From the NCBI RefSeq assembly GCF_001439605.1, contig NZ_LMBX01000007.1, positions 124,001 through 188,000 of the forward strand: DNA of 64,000 nucleotides, read 5' to 3'. A model generated the notes under the pieces. The model saw nothing but the letters and a program-made list of their open reading frames with translations. It was not told the DNA's origin and ran no database searches. Shown here in pieces: positions 7,884 to 18,333 of this stretch. The position numbers and the translations under genes are program-made. Origin of the DNA: Cytobacillus praedii (GTDB lineage Bacteria; Bacillota; Bacilli; Bacillales; Cytobacillaceae). Every line of letters starts with the position of its first letter. Within the stretch, counting starts at the first letter, position 1.

Positions 7884-9119
7884 ATGAAAATTATTGTGCA
7901 AAAATATGGAGGCACATCTGTCCGTGATATTAATAGTCGAGAACATGCATTAAAACATATTAAAAAGGCAATATCAGATGGATATAAATTAGTAGTTGTC
8001 GTCTCAGCTATGGGCCGAAAAGGGGATCCTTATGCAACGGATACATTACTTTCTCTTATTGAAAAGGAAAAGATGATGATTAACAAAAGAGAAAATGACC
8101 TCTTATTGTCTTGTGGTGAGATTATATCGAGTGTTGTCTTTACGAATATGCTTCTAGAGCATGGCATTCAAGCAACAGCATTAACAGGTGCTCAGGCAGG
8201 GTTTCGAACAAATAATGATCACACAAATGCTAAAATCATTGATATGAGATGTGAAAGGCTGCTTAAGGAATTAGAAGTAAATGACTGCGTCGTTGTTGCT
8301 GGATTTCAAGGAGCCTCAAAAAATGGGGATGTGACAACGATTGGCAGAGGTGGAAGTGATACATCTGCAGCAGCATTAGGTGTTGCATTGAATGCGGAAT
8401 GGATTGAGATTTTTACAGATGTGGATGGAATTATGACTGCAGATCCGCGTATCGCTGAAAATGCCCGGCCGCTATCAGTTGTTACTTATACAGAAGTGTG
8501 TAATATGGCTTATCAGGGGGCAAAAGTTATTCATCCAAGAGCCGTAGAAATAGCTATGCAAGCAAAAATTCCCATACGCATTCGATCCAATTATTCAGAT
8601 GGCTTAGGGACATTAGTGACTACAATAAACAAAGAAGGCCGGGGTACTGATATAAGAGAACGATTAGTTACTGGAATCGCTCATCTTTCCCATGTCACAC
8701 AAATTAAAGTTATTGCGAAAAAAGACCAATATAATTTACAAGCTGAAGTGTTTCAGGCAATGGCAAATGAAGAAATTAGTGTTGACTTCATTAACATTTA
8801 TCCGAATGGCGTTAACTATACTGTAACAGAAGAAATGTCCGATAAAGCAATTAGTATATTAAAGAACTTAGGACATAACCCGATTGTGGAATTTGATTGT
8901 GCAAAGGTTTCTGTTGTTGGAGCAGGAATGCAAGGTGTCCCAGGTGTCGCAGCAAAAATTGTAACAGCTTTATCTGAACAGGGGATTCGTATATTGCAAT
9001 CTGCTGATAGTCATACAACAATTTGGGTGCTTGTCAAACAGCATGATTTAAGTAAAGCAGTCAATGCCCTACATGATGCCTTCCAATTAGAGAAAGATAA
9101 TGTACTGCAAAGTAAATAG
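7884..9119 (+). CDS. dapG: Aspartokinase I, DapG type
   Basis: The enzyme phosphorylates aspartate, the first step of the aspartate pathway. At 411 residues it contains the kinase signature VQKYGGTSV at the N terminus, the active-site region TTIGRGGSDTSAAALG and two C-terminal ACT domains (VISVDFINIYP and VSVVGAGMQGVPG). In B. subtilis DapG is the meso-diaminopimelate-sensitive isozyme expressed for wall and spore precursors. Position between asd and dapA, 27 bases from dapA, supports that isozyme over lysC. No lysine riboswitch is visible upstream. Confidence 0.95.
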   Translation: MKIIVQKYGGTSVRDINSREHALKHIKKAISDGYKLVVVVSAMGRKGDPYATDTLLSLIEKEKMMINKRENDLLLSCGEIISSVVFTNMLLEHGIQATALTGAQAGFRTNNDHTNAKIIDMRCERLLKELEVNDCVVVAGFQGASKNGDVTTIGRGGSDTSAAALGVALNAEWIEIFTDVDGIMTADPRIAENARPLSVVTYTEVCNMAYQGAKVIHPRAVEIAMQAKIPIRIRSNYSDGLGTLVTTINKEGRGTDIRERLVTGIAHLSHVTQIKVIAKKDQYNLQAEVFQAMANEEISVDFINIYPNGVNYTVTEEMSDKAISILKNLGHNPIVEFDCAKVSVVGAGMQGVPGVAAKIVTALSEQGIRILQSADSHTTIWVLVKQHDLSKAVNALHDAFQLEKDNVLQSK

Positions 9120-9145
9120 GATTAGATTTAAAAGGGAGTGTAGCA

Positions 9146-10021
9146 ATGATTCATTTTGGCCGGGTTTCAACAGCAATGGTTACACCTTTCGATAGGAAAG
9201 GACATATCGATTTTTCGAAAACAACACAGCTCATTAATCATCTCATTGAGAATGGAACGGAATCCCTTGTTGTTGCGGGTACAACAGGGGAATCTCCAAC
9301 CTTATCAAAGGAAGAAAAGCTGGCATTATTTCAGCATGTGGTTAAAGTGGTTGATAAAAGGGTCCCTGTTGTTGCAGGTACTGGCAGCAATAATACGTAT
9401 GCCTCCATCGAATTAACAAAAAAGGCAGAACAAATTGGGGTCGATGGAATTATGGCAGTTGCCCCTTATTATAATAAACCAAATCAGGAAGGACTTTATC
9501 AGCACTTTAAAAGCATTTCTGAAAATACGAAATTGCCAGTGATGGTTTACAATATACCAGGACGTTCAGCGGTTAATATTCTTCCGGAAACTGTTATCCG
9601 ACTATCTAAACTTCCAAACATCGTTGCTGTTAAAGAAGCAAGTGGAGATTTGAATGCAATGGCTAAAATTATTGCCGGTACAGATGAAGATTTCCTTCTG
9701 TATAGTGGTGATGATGCATTGACAATCCCTGTCCTAGCAATTGGCGGTTATGGCATTGTTTCTGTAGCATCACATGTAATTGGAAATGAAATGCAGGAGA
9801 TGTTACAGGCATTTTTAAATGGAGATAATAAAAAGGCCGCATCCATTCATCGAGAATTGCTGCCTATTATGGAAGGTCTGTTTGCAGCTCCGAGCCCGAC
9901 TCCAGTAAAAACGGCGCTGCAGCTTAAAGGGCTTAATGTCGGCTCTGTTCGACTGCCCCTTGTTCCTTTAACTGAGCAGGAGAGAACAGCTTTAGTGGCA
10001 TTATTCGAGACAAAAGAATAG
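9146..10021 (+). CDS. dapA: 4-hydroxy-tetrahydrodipicolinate synthase
   Basis: DapA condenses pyruvate with aspartate semialdehyde to 4-hydroxy-tetrahydrodipicolinate, the entry to diaminopimelate and lysine and the source of the DpaAB substrate. The 291-residue TIM barrel shows GTTGESPTL, the tyrosine-containing VAPYYNKPNQEG and the Schiff-base lysine in VAVKEASGD. Length is the family norm. The ribosome binding site is AAAGGGAG. It is co-transcribed with dapG and followed by a terminator. Confidence 0.97.
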   Translation: MIHFGRVSTAMVTPFDRKGHIDFSKTTQLINHLIENGTESLVVAGTTGESPTLSKEEKLALFQHVVKVVDKRVPVVAGTGSNNTYASIELTKKAEQIGVDGIMAVAPYYNKPNQEGLYQHFKSISENTKLPVMVYNIPGRSAVNILPETVIRLSKLPNIVAVKEASGDLNAMAKIIAGTDEDFLLYSGDDALTIPVLAIGGYGIVSVASHVIGNEMQEMLQAFLNGDNKKAASIHRELLPIMEGLFAAPSPTPVKTALQLKGLNVGSVRLPLVPLTEQERTALVALFETKE

Positions 10022-10032
10022 TATATCAGGAG

Positions 10033-10067
10033 AAACCAATCAGAGATCCTTTTTGATTGGTTTTTTA
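10033..10067 (+). terminator. Intrinsic terminator of dapG-dapA
   Basis: AACCAATCA (10034-10042) pairs with TGATTGGTT (10054-10062), followed by T6. Confidence 0.8.
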
Positions 10068-10150
10068 AATATTTTATTTATTTCCTCATTCAAGTATAAT
10101 ATTGGTAACTGATCTATGGTCGGACAACATATTGTAGGAGGAAGTTTACT

Positions 10151-11818
10151 TTGAACAATCAACGAAAAACAAGCATCAAGTTAATGGCATTAGGAGGAGT
10201 AGGGGAATTCGGTAAAAATATGTACCTTGTGGAAGTGGATGGGGACATATTTGTACTGGATGCTGGATTAATGATTCCAGAAAATGAAATGCTCGGAATT
10301 GATATTGTAATTCCTGATATCACTTACCTGATACAAAATAAGGAACGAGTACAGGGAATATTTTTGACACATGGACACGAAGATCATATCGGTGCTCTTT
10401 CCTATATTTTGAATGAAATTGATGTTCCTGTGTATGGGACAAGGTTTACTCTGGAACTTGCAAAAGCAAAAGTGAAGGAACAAGAGTTTAAAGGGAATCC
10501 GAAATTTATCGAGGTTAATTCAGATACAAAAGTTGAATGCAGCTCAGCAAAGGTATCTTTTTTCCATACTACCCATAGCATTCCTGACAGTGTGGGCATT
10601 TGCATCCATACACCAGAAGGAAGTATTGTCTATACTGGAGATTTTAAATTTGATCAAGCAGCAGCAAAAGGGTATAAAACAGAAATTGGAAAAATGGCGT
10701 ATATTGGTGATGAAGGTGTGCTCTGTCTTTTATCTGATAGCACAGAGGCGGAAAAACCTGGGTATACTTTATCTGAATCAAAAGTAATAAAACAGGTTAC
10801 GGATGCATTTCAACGTGCACAAGGAAGAATTATTGCTGCCTCATTTGCATCAGATATTATAAGAATTCAGCATATCTTTGATGCAGCTTTTGAAAGTCGG
10901 CGGAAAGTAGTAATCGTGGGCAGATTCACACAAACGGCAGTTGATATTGCTCTCCAGCAGGGATATTTACACGTTGCTGAAGAAACGCTGGTCCCGATAA
11001 CAGAAATATCAGCTCATCCTGATGATGAACTTGTAATTTTAACTACTGGCACGCAAGGTGAACCGATTGAAGTTCTACAGAAAATGGCCAAACAGACACA
11101 TAAGCAAGTAAATGTAAAAACAGGGGATACTGTTCTCCTTGCGGGTACGCCATTAAGGGGAAGTGAAGTATTCATTGCTAAGACTATTGATATGTTATAT
11201 CGAGCTGGTGCTAGTGTAATTTCTGGCAGGGGAACCTTCAATACGTCAAGTCATGGAAGTCAAGAAGAATTAAAGTTTATGATTAACTTAATGAAACCGA
11301 AGTTTTTTATTCCAGTACATGGTGAGTATCGGATGTTAAAGGCGCATGCAAAGTTAGCTTTGGAATGCGGCTTAACAGGTGATCAGATTTTTATACCTGA
11401 AAAAGGTGAAGTGGTAGAACTGGCTGATGAAGAAATACACCCGGCTGGCCGAATTCCGGCAGGGAATGTGCTCATTGATGGAAGCGGTGTTGGAGATGTT
11501 GGGAATATTGTTCTACGAGATCGAAAACTCCTTTCACAAGATGGGATTTTATTAGTGGTTGTCACCTTAAATAAAAAAGAGAAAAAAATATCAGCTGGAC
11601 CGGAGATTATTTCTAGAGGTTTTGTTTATGTGAGGGAGTCAGAAGAGCTGCTAGTGGAAGCAACAAAAAGAGTTCGCGATATTGTGGAAAGAAGCATTTC
11701 GAAAGATTCATTCGATTGGACAGGCATCAAACAAGATATGAGAGATGAACTGAATCAATACTTATTTGAGAAAACTAAACGAAGACCAATGATCTTACCG
11801 ATTATTATGGAGGTATAG
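10151..11818 (+). CDS. rnjB: Ribonuclease J at the rnjB (YmfA) locus, with intact metal-binding motif
   Basis: This is a beta-CASP metallo-beta-lactamase RNase of 555 residues with a TTG start served by GGAGG 9 bases upstream. RNase J enzymes cleave RNA internally and as 5' exonucleases. The C-terminal half (NIVLRDRKLLSQDGI, ending RRPMILPIIMEV) and the gene position between dapA and tepA identify RNase J2. Its active site, however, reads HGHEDHIG (residues 74-81) and IPVHGEYRM (histidine near 390), the canonical zinc ligands. The B. subtilis J2 that I remember has HGHDENIG and VNGEYRM there, so this J2 may be catalytically competent. A terminator follows. Confidence 0.9.
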   Translation: MNNQRKTSIKLMALGGVGEFGKNMYLVEVDGDIFVLDAGLMIPENEMLGIDIVIPDITYLIQNKERVQGIFLTHGHEDHIGALSYILNEIDVPVYGTRFTLELAKAKVKEQEFKGNPKFIEVNSDTKVECSSAKVSFFHTTHSIPDSVGICIHTPEGSIVYTGDFKFDQAAAKGYKTEIGKMAYIGDEGVLCLLSDSTEAEKPGYTLSESKVIKQVTDAFQRAQGRIIAASFASDIIRIQHIFDAAFESRRKVVIVGRFTQTAVDIALQQGYLHVAEETLVPITEISAHPDDELVILTTGTQGEPIEVLQKMAKQTHKQVNVKTGDTVLLAGTPLRGSEVFIAKTIDMLYRAGASVISGRGTFNTSSHGSQEELKFMINLMKPKFFIPVHGEYRMLKAHAKLALECGLTGDQIFIPEKGEVVELADEEIHPAGRIPAGNVLIDGSGVGDVGNIVLRDRKLLSQDGILLVVVTLNKKEKKISAGPEIISRGFVYVRESEELLVEATKRVRDIVERSISKDSFDWTGIKQDMRDELNQYLFEKTKRRPMILPIIMEV

Positions 11819-11828
11819 ATTAAACAAA

Positions 11829-11857
11829 ATGCACAGCTCATTGCTGTGCTTTCTTTG
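11829..11857 (+). terminator. Intrinsic terminator of rnjB
   Basis: GCACAGC (11831-11837) pairs with GCTGTGC (11843-11849), followed by TTTCTTT. Confidence 0.75.
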
Positions 11858-11860
11858 TAT

Positions 11861-12035
11861 ATCAAGCTCCAGTGGCTATCCCCCTTGTGGGTCCAAGCTT
11901 GTCTAGTAGCGGTCCCCTTGGCCAAAAGTCTGCCAACCGGAAGGTTTAAGAACAACCTCCTAGCGGATTTGTCTCGTATTTGTCTGTGTTTAGGCCAAAG
12001 GAAGTCTCTTGGAAGAGGCGCAGATACAATTGGCT
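11861..12035 (+). repeat. Bacillaceae-type intergenic hairpin repeat, copy B
   Basis: This stretch lies between rnjB and tepA and begins AAGCTCCAGTGGCTA, with a second internal TTGTCTAGTAGCGGTCCC. Like copy A it has a small central hairpin of the form GGAAGGT-TTAAGAAC-AACCTCC, and longer arms containing CTTGGCC and GGCCAAAGG. Short open frames crossing it (for example 11846-12040) are not genes. It and the terminator account for most of the 350-base gap before tepA. Confidence 0.5.
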
Positions 12036-12168
12036 ATTAGATTGTCCTGAATGCAGTTCCGCAATTGTACTTTAATTGATTTCCCGCATTAAATCTCCTT
12101 CAACGACCATACTAAATCTATATGGCTTGATATTTACAGCCTTAATAGGATTGAAGGGAGAAAAAACG

Positions 12169-12918
12169 ATGGGAAATGATAAAAAACAAAATGATTCTTT
12201 AAATGAACAGCCTGATCAACCAAAGGAAGAACAACCGCCAAGTCTCATAGATAAAATACAACAGCTCGGCCAAACCAATGTTCCACAGCTTTCGCAGGAT
12301 TCAAAAATCCATTGTTTAACAATTGTTGGTCAAATTGAAGGTCATCTCCAACTGCCGCCGCAAAATAAAACGACCAAATACGAGCATCTTATTCCACAAA
12401 TTGTTGCTATTGAACAAAATCCAAAAATAGAAGGGTTGCTTGTTATATTGAATACAGTAGGAGGAGATGTAGAAGCTGGCTTAGCTATTTCGGAAATGCT
12501 CGCTTCATTATCAAAACCAACTGTTTCCATTGTACTTGGAGGAGGTCATTCGATTGGTGTGCCAATTGCCGTTTCATGCAGTTACTCCTTTATTGCTGAA
12601 ACAGCAACGATGACGATCCATCCAATTCGATTAACAGGTCTTGTGATAGGCGTTCCGCAAACATTTGAATACTTAGATAAAATGCAGGATCGAGTAATTA
12701 ATTTTGTTACGAAACATTCAAATATCTCAGAGGAATGCTTTAAAGATTTAATGTTTGCAAAAGGCAACCTAACAAGGGACATCGGAACAAATGTAGTTGG
12801 TACGGATGCGGTGAAATATGGGCTAATTGATAATGTTGGTGGCATTGGTCCAGCACTAAAAAAATTAGAAGAATTAATAGAGAATAATAAACAAGGGAAT
12901 GAAGGGATTGTCCAATGA
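12169..12918 (+). CDS. tepA: TepA, ClpP-like membrane-associated protease
   Basis: The 249-residue protein belongs to the ClpP/crotonase fold family (translocation-enhancing protein TepA). Motifs are [34 protein letters not shown] and [13 protein letters not shown]. In B. subtilis TepA was linked to protein export and degradation of signal peptides. I chose the ATG at 12169 (GAAGGGAG upstream, sequence MGNDKKQ) instead of an in-frame ATG at 12076, because the extra 31 residues match no TepA that I know and lie next to repeat copy B. The stop overlaps the ylzJ start by four bases. Confidence 0.93.
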   Translation: MGNDKKQNDSLNEQPDQPKEEQPPSLIDKIQQLGQTNVPQLSQDSKIHCLTIVGQIEGHLQLPPQNKTTKYEHLIPQIVAIEQNPKIEGLLVILNTVGGDVEAGLAISEMLASLSKPTVSIVLGGGHSIGVPIAVSCSYSFIAETATMTIHPIRLTGLVIGVPQTFEYLDKMQDRVINFVTKHSNISEECFKDLMFAKGNLTRDIGTNVVGTDAVKYGLIDNVGGIGPALKKLEELIENNKQGNEGIVQ

Positions 12919-13127
12919 TACTATATACTTCCATGCCTCATGAACTTGTCTTTCCGACGGACGCTGCTGAATTTAGCAAACAAAAAGTGGTTACGTATAA
13001 TGGAATCCCACTTCTTGTAGAAATGGATGGTGGTCAGGATTGTACGGTGGTCAGGGTTATGAGCAGTGATCCCACACATTTCATGGATGATAAATATACC
13101 CCCGGAACAAAAATAACATTAGCTTAA
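12915..13127 (+). CDS. ylzJ: YlzJ-like small protein
   Basis: This 70-residue protein has the YlzJ family pattern: [14 protein letters not shown] at the N terminus and PGTKITLA at the end. Function is unknown; the family is restricted to sporulating Bacillota. Its ATG overlaps the tepA stop (ATGA), so the two are translationally coupled. A terminator follows. Confidence 0.88.
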   Translation: MILYTSMPHELVFPTDAAEFSKQKVVTYNGIPLLVEMDGGQDCTVVRVMSSDPTHFMDDKYTPGTKITLA

Positions 13128-13167
13128 CAGTGTATTGATGCAATATGATATAATATAGAGAAACTTT

Positions 13168-13196
13168 AGAGCAGCCATCGAATGGCTGCTTTCTTC
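13168..13196 (+). terminator. Intrinsic terminator of tepA-ylzJ
   Basis: AGCAGCCAT and ATGGCTGCT arms around loop CGA (13170-13190) are followed by TTCTT. Confidence 0.8.
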
Positions 13197-13239
13197 ACTA
13201 TATAGGAAGCAATAAATTCGGATATTTTAGATAACTTTG

Positions 13240-13420
13240 TTATTGGCTGGTCTGCGTATAGCTCAACAAGAAATGCTTCGAGCGTATGAAATTGCAGAAT
13301 ATAGCAGCTTATAGGAGGAGCCCCTGCCTAGCCTACAGAAGATATGGGGGATATCAATTTGACAGGGCGTTACGCATTTGTGAGCTTAGGGTCGCGCAAG
13401 ACTAGACAACAGAATCGTTT
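13240..13420 (+). repeat. Strongly degenerate copy (C) of the intergenic repeat; rest of the 13128-13560 gap
   Basis: The 433-base gap before spoIIIE holds a terminator and then sequence with scattered resemblance to copies A and B: TAGCTCAACAAG near 13257, GCCTAGCC near 13326, GACAGGGCGTTACGCATTTG near 13362. No ORF with a ribosome binding site was seen. Assignment to the family is by short matches only. Confidence 0.3.
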
Positions 13421-13560
13421 AGAATGTCTTTCAATTGAGTCCCTTCAAATGCTATCCTAATCATCGGGCTTCAGCATTGGTTATTCAAAAACTGAAAATG
13501 GATGGCAAATGATATTTTTGTTTAAAATGGGAAAAAGAAGAAATTGAATTAGGTGATTAA

Positions 13561-15903
13561 ATGGCCAAAAAAAAGCGAAGAAGAACAAAGAAAAAAGAAA
13601 ATTTAAAGAAAACAATTCAATACGAGCTGTTTGCCTTAGTACTGATTGCATTATCCGCCATTGCGATGGCAAAGCTTGGAGCGGTGGGAAAAGCAACAGT
13701 TATGTTTTTTAGATTCTTCATGGGTGAATGGTATATATTAAGTCTATTAGGTTTAGTTGTTTTTGCAGGCTACCTCATGTGGAAGAGAACGATCCCATAC
13801 TTATTACATACTAAGTTATTCGGAATCTATTTAATTTTATGCTCTATCCTATTATTAAGCCATGTTAAGCTATTTCAGCTTCTTTCGAATGGCGGGCAAT
13901 TTCAGGATCCAAGTGTCATTGCGAACACATGGGAATTATTTTGGATGGAAGTAAACGGGGAAACGAGTACGACAGACTTAGGTGGAGGAATGATTGGCGC
14001 AACCCTGTTTGCACTCTTTTATTTTCTGTTTGATGGAGCAGGAACAAAAATCATTGCCTTCGTACTTATTATTATCGGCTTGATTCTTTTAACTGGGAAA
14101 ACACTAGGGGATGCTTTAGGCAAACTAGGAACAGCCATTTCTAATGTCTTAAAAAGACAATGGGAAGCTTTTATTAATGATTGGAAAGAATGGTCAGGGT
14201 CACATAAAGAAAAAAAATTAGTTAGACAAGCCCAATTAAAAGAGGCAAAAGAAAAAGCGAAGGAACAAGAAGCAGAACCAATTATTATGATTAATAGCGG
14301 AAAAGAATCCTACGATGAGTTTAATCCTGAACCTATCATCTCTAGTTTTACACAAAAGGATTTGTATGCGAATGAAAAAACAGAAAGTTCTGGGCTGAAA
14401 AAGGAGAAGGAGCTTTCAGCATTAGAATCAGAAATAGATTCCTCGCCACAGATTACATTTACAGAGGTTGAAAATAAAGATTATGAGTTGCCGCCAATGA
14501 GATTATTAAAGCTTCCTCGTCAGACCGATCAAAGTGGGGAATATGAATTAATTCATGCAAATGCAGCCAAGCTGGAAAGAACATTTCAAAGCTTTGGTGT
14601 AAAGGCGCGGGTTACCCAGGTGCATTTAGGTCCAGCTGTTACAAAATATGAAGTGCATCCAGATGTAGGCGTAAAGGTGAGCAAAATTGTTAGCTTAAAT
14701 GATGATTTAGCGCTTGCACTAGCTGCAAAGGATATTCGGATAGAGGCTCCAATCCCAGGGAAATCAGCTATTGGAATTGAAGTACCGAATTCGGAAGTTG
14801 CTATGGTTTCATTAAGAGAAGTAATTGAATCAAAGCAAAATGATCAGCCGAATTCGAAACTATTGATAGGACTAGGCCGTGATATTACTGGTGAGTCTGT
14901 ATTAGCAGAACTTAATAAAATGCCCCATTTACTAGTGGCAGGTGCAACAGGGAGCGGGAAAAGTGTCTGTATTAATGGCATTATTACGAGTATCTTAATG
15001 AGAGCAAAACCACATGAAGTGAAAATGATGATGATTGATCCAAAAATGGTAGAGTTAAATGTTTATAATGGGGTACCTCATTTGCTGGCACCTGTAGTAA
15101 CAGATGCGAAAAAGGCGTCTCAAGCATTAAAAAAAGTTGTCAGTGAGATGGAAAGACGGTATGAATTATTCTCCCATTCAGGCACAAGAAATATTGAAGG
15201 CTATAATGATCATGTGAACAGACATAATGCAGAAGAGGAAGGGCAACAGCCGTTATTGCCTTACATTGTCGTGATTGTGGATGAGCTTGCCGATTTAATG
15301 ATGGTTGCCTCTTCAGATGTAGAGGATGCAATTACTAGGCTTGCACAAATGGCTCGAGCCGCAGGAATCCATTTAATTATCGCAACACAGCGCCCTTCTG
15401 TTGATGTCATTACAGGAGTCATTAAAGCGAATATTCCTTCCCGAATTGCATTTGCTGTTTCATCTGCAACTGATTCTCGCACCATTCTTGATATGGGTGG
15501 AGCTGAAAAATTGCTGGGCAGAGGAGATATGCTCTTCCTGCCGGTAGGTGCATCCAAGCCTGTTCGGGTTCAAGGAGCATTTTTGTCAGATGAAGAAGTT
15601 GAGGAGGTTGTCAGCTTTGTCATTGAACAGCAAAAGGCTCAATATCAGGAAGAAATGATACCAGATGATATTCCGGAAACAACAACTGCGGTTGACGATG
15701 ATTTATATGATGACGCAGTTGAGCTTATTCTTGAAATGCAGACGGCGTCTGTTTCCATGCTGCAGCGACGATTTCGGATTGGCTACTCAAGGGCAGCTAG
15801 GCTGATTGATGAGATGGAAGCAAGAGGAATCGTAGGCCCATATGAAGGCAGTAAGCCAAGGGCAGTTCTAGTTGGCAAGCCTTCTGACGAAGCAAGTTCA
15901 TAA
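13561..15903 (+). CDS. spoIIIE: DNA translocase SpoIIIE (FtsK family)
   Basis: This membrane-anchored hexameric motor pumps the chromosome into the forespore and clears DNA from closing septa. The 780 residues comprise a basic N terminus, hydrophobic segments between about residues 20 and 180, a charged linker, and a RecA-like motor. Walker A GATGSGKS is near residue 461 and Walker [13 protein letters not shown] near 570. A C-terminal winged-helix gamma domain ([18 protein letters not shown]) reads oriented SRS sites. Location next to ylzJ-tepA and ymfC is that of B. subtilis spoIIIE; SftA-type translocases lack the membrane segments. Confidence 0.96.
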   Translation: MAKKKRRRTKKKENLKKTIQYELFALVLIALSAIAMAKLGAVGKATVMFFRFFMGEWYILSLLGLVVFAGYLMWKRTIPYLLHTKLFGIYLILCSILLLSHVKLFQLLSNGGQFQDPSVIANTWELFWMEVNGETSTTDLGGGMIGATLFALFYFLFDGAGTKIIAFVLIIIGLILLTGKTLGDALGKLGTAISNVLKRQWEAFINDWKEWSGSHKEKKLVRQAQLKEAKEKAKEQEAEPIIMINSGKESYDEFNPEPIISSFTQKDLYANEKTESSGLKKEKELSALESEIDSSPQITFTEVENKDYELPPMRLLKLPRQTDQSGEYELIHANAAKLERTFQSFGVKARVTQVHLGPAVTKYEVHPDVGVKVSKIVSLNDDLALALAAKDIRIEAPIPGKSAIGIEVPNSEVAMVSLREVIESKQNDQPNSKLLIGLGRDITGESVLAELNKMPHLLVAGATGSGKSVCINGIITSILMRAKPHEVKMMMIDPKMVELNVYNGVPHLLAPVVTDAKKASQALKKVVSEMERRYELFSHSGTRNIEGYNDHVNRHNAEEEGQQPLLPYIVVIVDELADLMMVASSDVEDAITRLAQMARAAGIHLIIATQRPSVDVITGVIKANIPSRIAFAVSSATDSRTILDMGGAEKLLGRGDMLFLPVGASKPVRVQGAFLSDEEVEEVVSFVIEQQKAQYQEEMIPDDIPETTTAVDDDLYDDAVELILEMQTASVSMLQRRFRIGYSRAARLIDEMEARGIVGPYEGSKPRAVLVGKPSDEASS

Positions 15904-16001
15904 ATAAAGATAATTTCAAAAAAATGTTGAGAGTACACCATGTATTTTGATGAAAATTATTGGTAAGTGCTAATGTTAGCGAAAACTTCCTAAATAAAAA
16001 T

Positions 16002-16029
16002 GGTCTATCATTAGATAGGCCTTTTTTTA
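16002..16029 (+). terminator. Intrinsic terminator of spoIIIE
   Basis: GGTCTATC (16002-16009) pairs with GATAGGCC (16014-16021, one G-T pair), followed by a T run. The remainder of the 15904-16352 gap is AT-rich and holds the ymfC control region but no gene. Confidence 0.85.
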
Positions 16030-16239
16030 TGCTATACTAATTAACATAATGAAAAACGGGATAATTTTAATGAGAATATCTAAAGAAAATAAAAGAGAAA
16101 TATTCATTTAATAAATAGGTTTAGCGTAGTGAAAAATAAGGTGTAATCCCGATGACACCGTTTTCAAGGCATTCTTTGTTTTTTGATTATGCAACTGAAA
16201 ATGGGAGTGATAATTTAATCACCTTTTTAAGTCATTTTT

Positions 16240-16284
16240 GAAAATACTATTTCATTATTAGGTAAAAAGTGTTATAGTATTTTC
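16240..16284 (+). promoter_or_regulatory. Putative operator of the GntR regulator gene: 11-bp inverted repeat over its promoter
   Basis: GAAAATACTAT (16240-16250) recurs inverted as ATAGTATTTTC (16274-16284) with 23 bases between. The right arm contains TATAGT (16275-16280), a good -10 hexamer for ymfC. A repeat overlapping the -10 of a GntR gene is typical of autoregulation. Inference from sequence. Confidence 0.5.
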
Positions 16285-16352
16285 GATTAGTAGGAATGAT
16301 TGAACATCAGAGGTCTGATGTCCTTTACGAAAATTGGTTGGAGGAACACTGC

Positions 16353-17078
16353 ATGTCTATTAAGTCAGATAACCGGCATTTATATTTACAAGTGATTGAC
16401 CACTTAAAGCAAGATATCGAAAATGGAATTTATAAGGAAAGAGAGAAACTTCCTTCTGAATTTGATCTTGCAAAGCAGCTTGGTGTAAGCCGAGCGACAC
16501 TCCGGGAAGCTCTTCGTATTCTCGAAGAAGAAAACGTTATCATTCGGCGACACGGAGTTGGTACATTTGTAAATGCAAAGCCATTGTTTACTTCAGGTAT
16601 TGAACAGCTAAGCAGCGTTACTGACATGATATTACAAGCAGGGATGAAGCCTGGGACTATTTTCTTGAGTTCATCAACAATAGGACCGACAGAAGAGGAT
16701 ATACGCCGTTTCTCATGTACGATGGATGAAGAAATTGTGGTGATTGAAAGGGTTAGAACCGCTAATGGTGAACCAGTCGTGTATTGTATTGATAAAGTTC
16801 CTGATAAAATACTAACTGGTACTTTTTCTCACGAGCAAGAATCCATTTTCAATATGCTTGAAAATGGAACTAGCCGGAGAATTGCATATGCGGTTGCTTC
16901 GATTGAACCCATTGGCTACCACGAAAAAGTTTCGCCAATCCTCGAATGTGATCCTGAAACTGCATTACTTGTATTAAAGCAAATGCATTTCGACGAAATG
17001 GACGAGCCGATTCTTTATTCAGTCAATTATTTTAGAGCCGATAAGTTTAGCTTCCAAGTCCTTAGAAAAAGAGTATAA
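16353..17078 (+). CDS. ymfC: GntR/HutC-family transcriptional regulator YmfC
   Basis: This 241-residue regulator has an N-terminal winged helix ([37 protein letters not shown]) and a C-terminal UTRA ligand-binding domain ([31 protein letters not shown]). The ATG at 16353 is preferred because GGAGGA lies 7 bases upstream and the sequence then matches YmfC from its first residue. In this genome it stands directly before a nucleoside-type ABC importer, so it probably controls that operon and itself through the inverted repeat at 16240-16284. In B. subtilis the following genes differ (ymfD, ymfE), so the link to the importer is informative. Confidence 0.92.
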   Translation: MSIKSDNRHLYLQVIDHLKQDIENGIYKEREKLPSEFDLAKQLGVSRATLREALRILEEENVIIRRHGVGTFVNAKPLFTSGIEQLSSVTDMILQAGMKPGTIFLSSSTIGPTEEDIRRFSCTMDEEIVVIERVRTANGEPVVYCIDKVPDKILTGTFSHEQESIFNMLENGTSRRIAYAVASIEPIGYHEKVSPILECDPETALLVLKQMHFDEMDEPILYSVNYFRADKFSFQVLRKRV

Positions 17079-17162
17079 AAGATAGGGGTTTAATGGAATT
17101 AAAACGATCGTACCTATAATAATTTCTACTATCGGGTAAAAAAATAATAGGGGGTACATACC

Positions 17163-18272
17163 TTGAAGAAACGCAAATTTGGTCTAGTCTTGTCACTTGC
17201 ACTAGCAGCTGGAACGATTTTAGGTGCATGTGGAAATGGTGACAAAAAGGATGAAGGTACAGCTAAGGACGGCGGAGACAAAGAAAGCAAGTTCTCAGTT
17301 GCAATGGTAACAGATGTTGGCGGTGTTGATGATAAGTCATTTAACCAATCTGCTTGGGAAGGTCTTAAAGCTTTCGGTTCTGAAAATGGACTTGAGCAAG
17401 GAAAAGGCGGATATGACTACCTTCAATCTAAATCAGACGCAGACTATGCGACAAACTTAAATAAGCTTGCTCGTGAAGATTTCTCTTTAATTTTCGGAAT
17501 CGGTTTTAAATTAAAAGCTGACGTTGATACAATTGCGAAGCAACAAAAAGACGTTCACTTCGGAATCATTGATGATGTAGTTGAACAGCCAAACGTTGTA
17601 AGCGTATTATTTAAAGAGCAAGAAGCTGCATTCCTTGCTGGAGTTGCTGCTGCAAAAACTACAAAAACAAATCATATTGGTTTTATCGGCGGAATGGAAA
17701 GCCCAGTTATTGAGCGTTTCGAAGCAGGTTTCTTAGCAGGTATCCAAGCTGTAAATCCTGACATTAAAGTGGATGTTCATTATACAGGAGCATTCGATAA
17801 AGCTGACTTAGGTAAAGCAACTGCTGCACAAATGTATTCTTCTGGTGCTGATGTAATTTTCCACGCTGCTGGCGGTACTGGTAACGGATTATTTACAGAA
17901 GCAAAAGATCTTAAGAAGAAAGATCCAAAAAGAGAAATTTGGGCAATTGGTGTTGACTCTGACCAATCCGGCGAAGGTGTAGTTGAAATCGACGGCAAAG
18001 AACATAATGTAATCATTACATCTGCAATGAAGGGTGTTTCTCATGCAGTACAAGATATTTCTAAAAAGTCAATGGAAGGTAACTTCCCTGGCGGAGAAAC
18101 AATTGTTTATGGTTTAGCTGAAGATGGTGTTAGCTTAGCTCCAATTAATGAAGAAGTAACAACAAAAGCAGATATCGAAACTGCTGTAAAAGAATGGACA
18201 GATAAAATCAAGAATGGTGATATCACTGTTCCTGGTACTTTAGATGAGCTAGCTAATTTCAAAGCAGAATAA
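17163..18272 (+). CDS. BMP-family nucleoside-binding lipoprotein of an ABC importer
   Basis: This 369-residue surface lipoprotein is the substrate-binding component of the importer encoded downstream. The lipobox ILGAC gives an acylated cysteine at residue 23, followed by a charged linker and a BMP/PnrA-like domain ([37 protein letters not shown]). BMP proteins such as B. subtilis NupN (YufN) bind purine nucleosides. The start codon is TTG with AGGGGG 8 bases upstream. Codon usage is notably clean, as in highly expressed genes. A terminator separates it from the ATPase gene, which would give excess binding protein over transporter. Confidence 0.93.
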   Translation: MKKRKFGLVLSLALAAGTILGACGNGDKKDEGTAKDGGDKESKFSVAMVTDVGGVDDKSFNQSAWEGLKAFGSENGLEQGKGGYDYLQSKSDADYATNLNKLAREDFSLIFGIGFKLKADVDTIAKQQKDVHFGIIDDVVEQPNVVSVLFKEQEAAFLAGVAAAKTTKTNHIGFIGGMESPVIERFEAGFLAGIQAVNPDIKVDVHYTGAFDKADLGKATAAQMYSSGADVIFHAAGGTGNGLFTEAKDLKKKDPKREIWAIGVDSDQSGEGVVEIDGKEHNVIITSAMKGVSHAVQDISKKSMEGNFPGGETIVYGLAEDGVSLAPINEEVTTKADIETAVKEWTDKIKNGDITVPGTLDELANFKAE

Positions 18273-18291
18273 TAATACTTATAATAAAAAT

Positions 18292-18333
18292 GGAATAAGT
18301 GGGTTGCAGGACGGACCCCTTATTCCTTTTTTA
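18292..18333 (+). terminator. Terminator or attenuating hairpin between binding protein and ATPase genes
   Basis: GGAATAAG (18292-18299) pairs with CTTATTCC (18319-18326), with inner GGGT/ACCC pairing and T6 after it. Transcription of the downstream genes would need read-through or the AT-rich region at 18334-18530, which contains nested repeats such as TATAGAA-TTTAT-TTCTATA (18440-18458). Confidence 0.75.
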
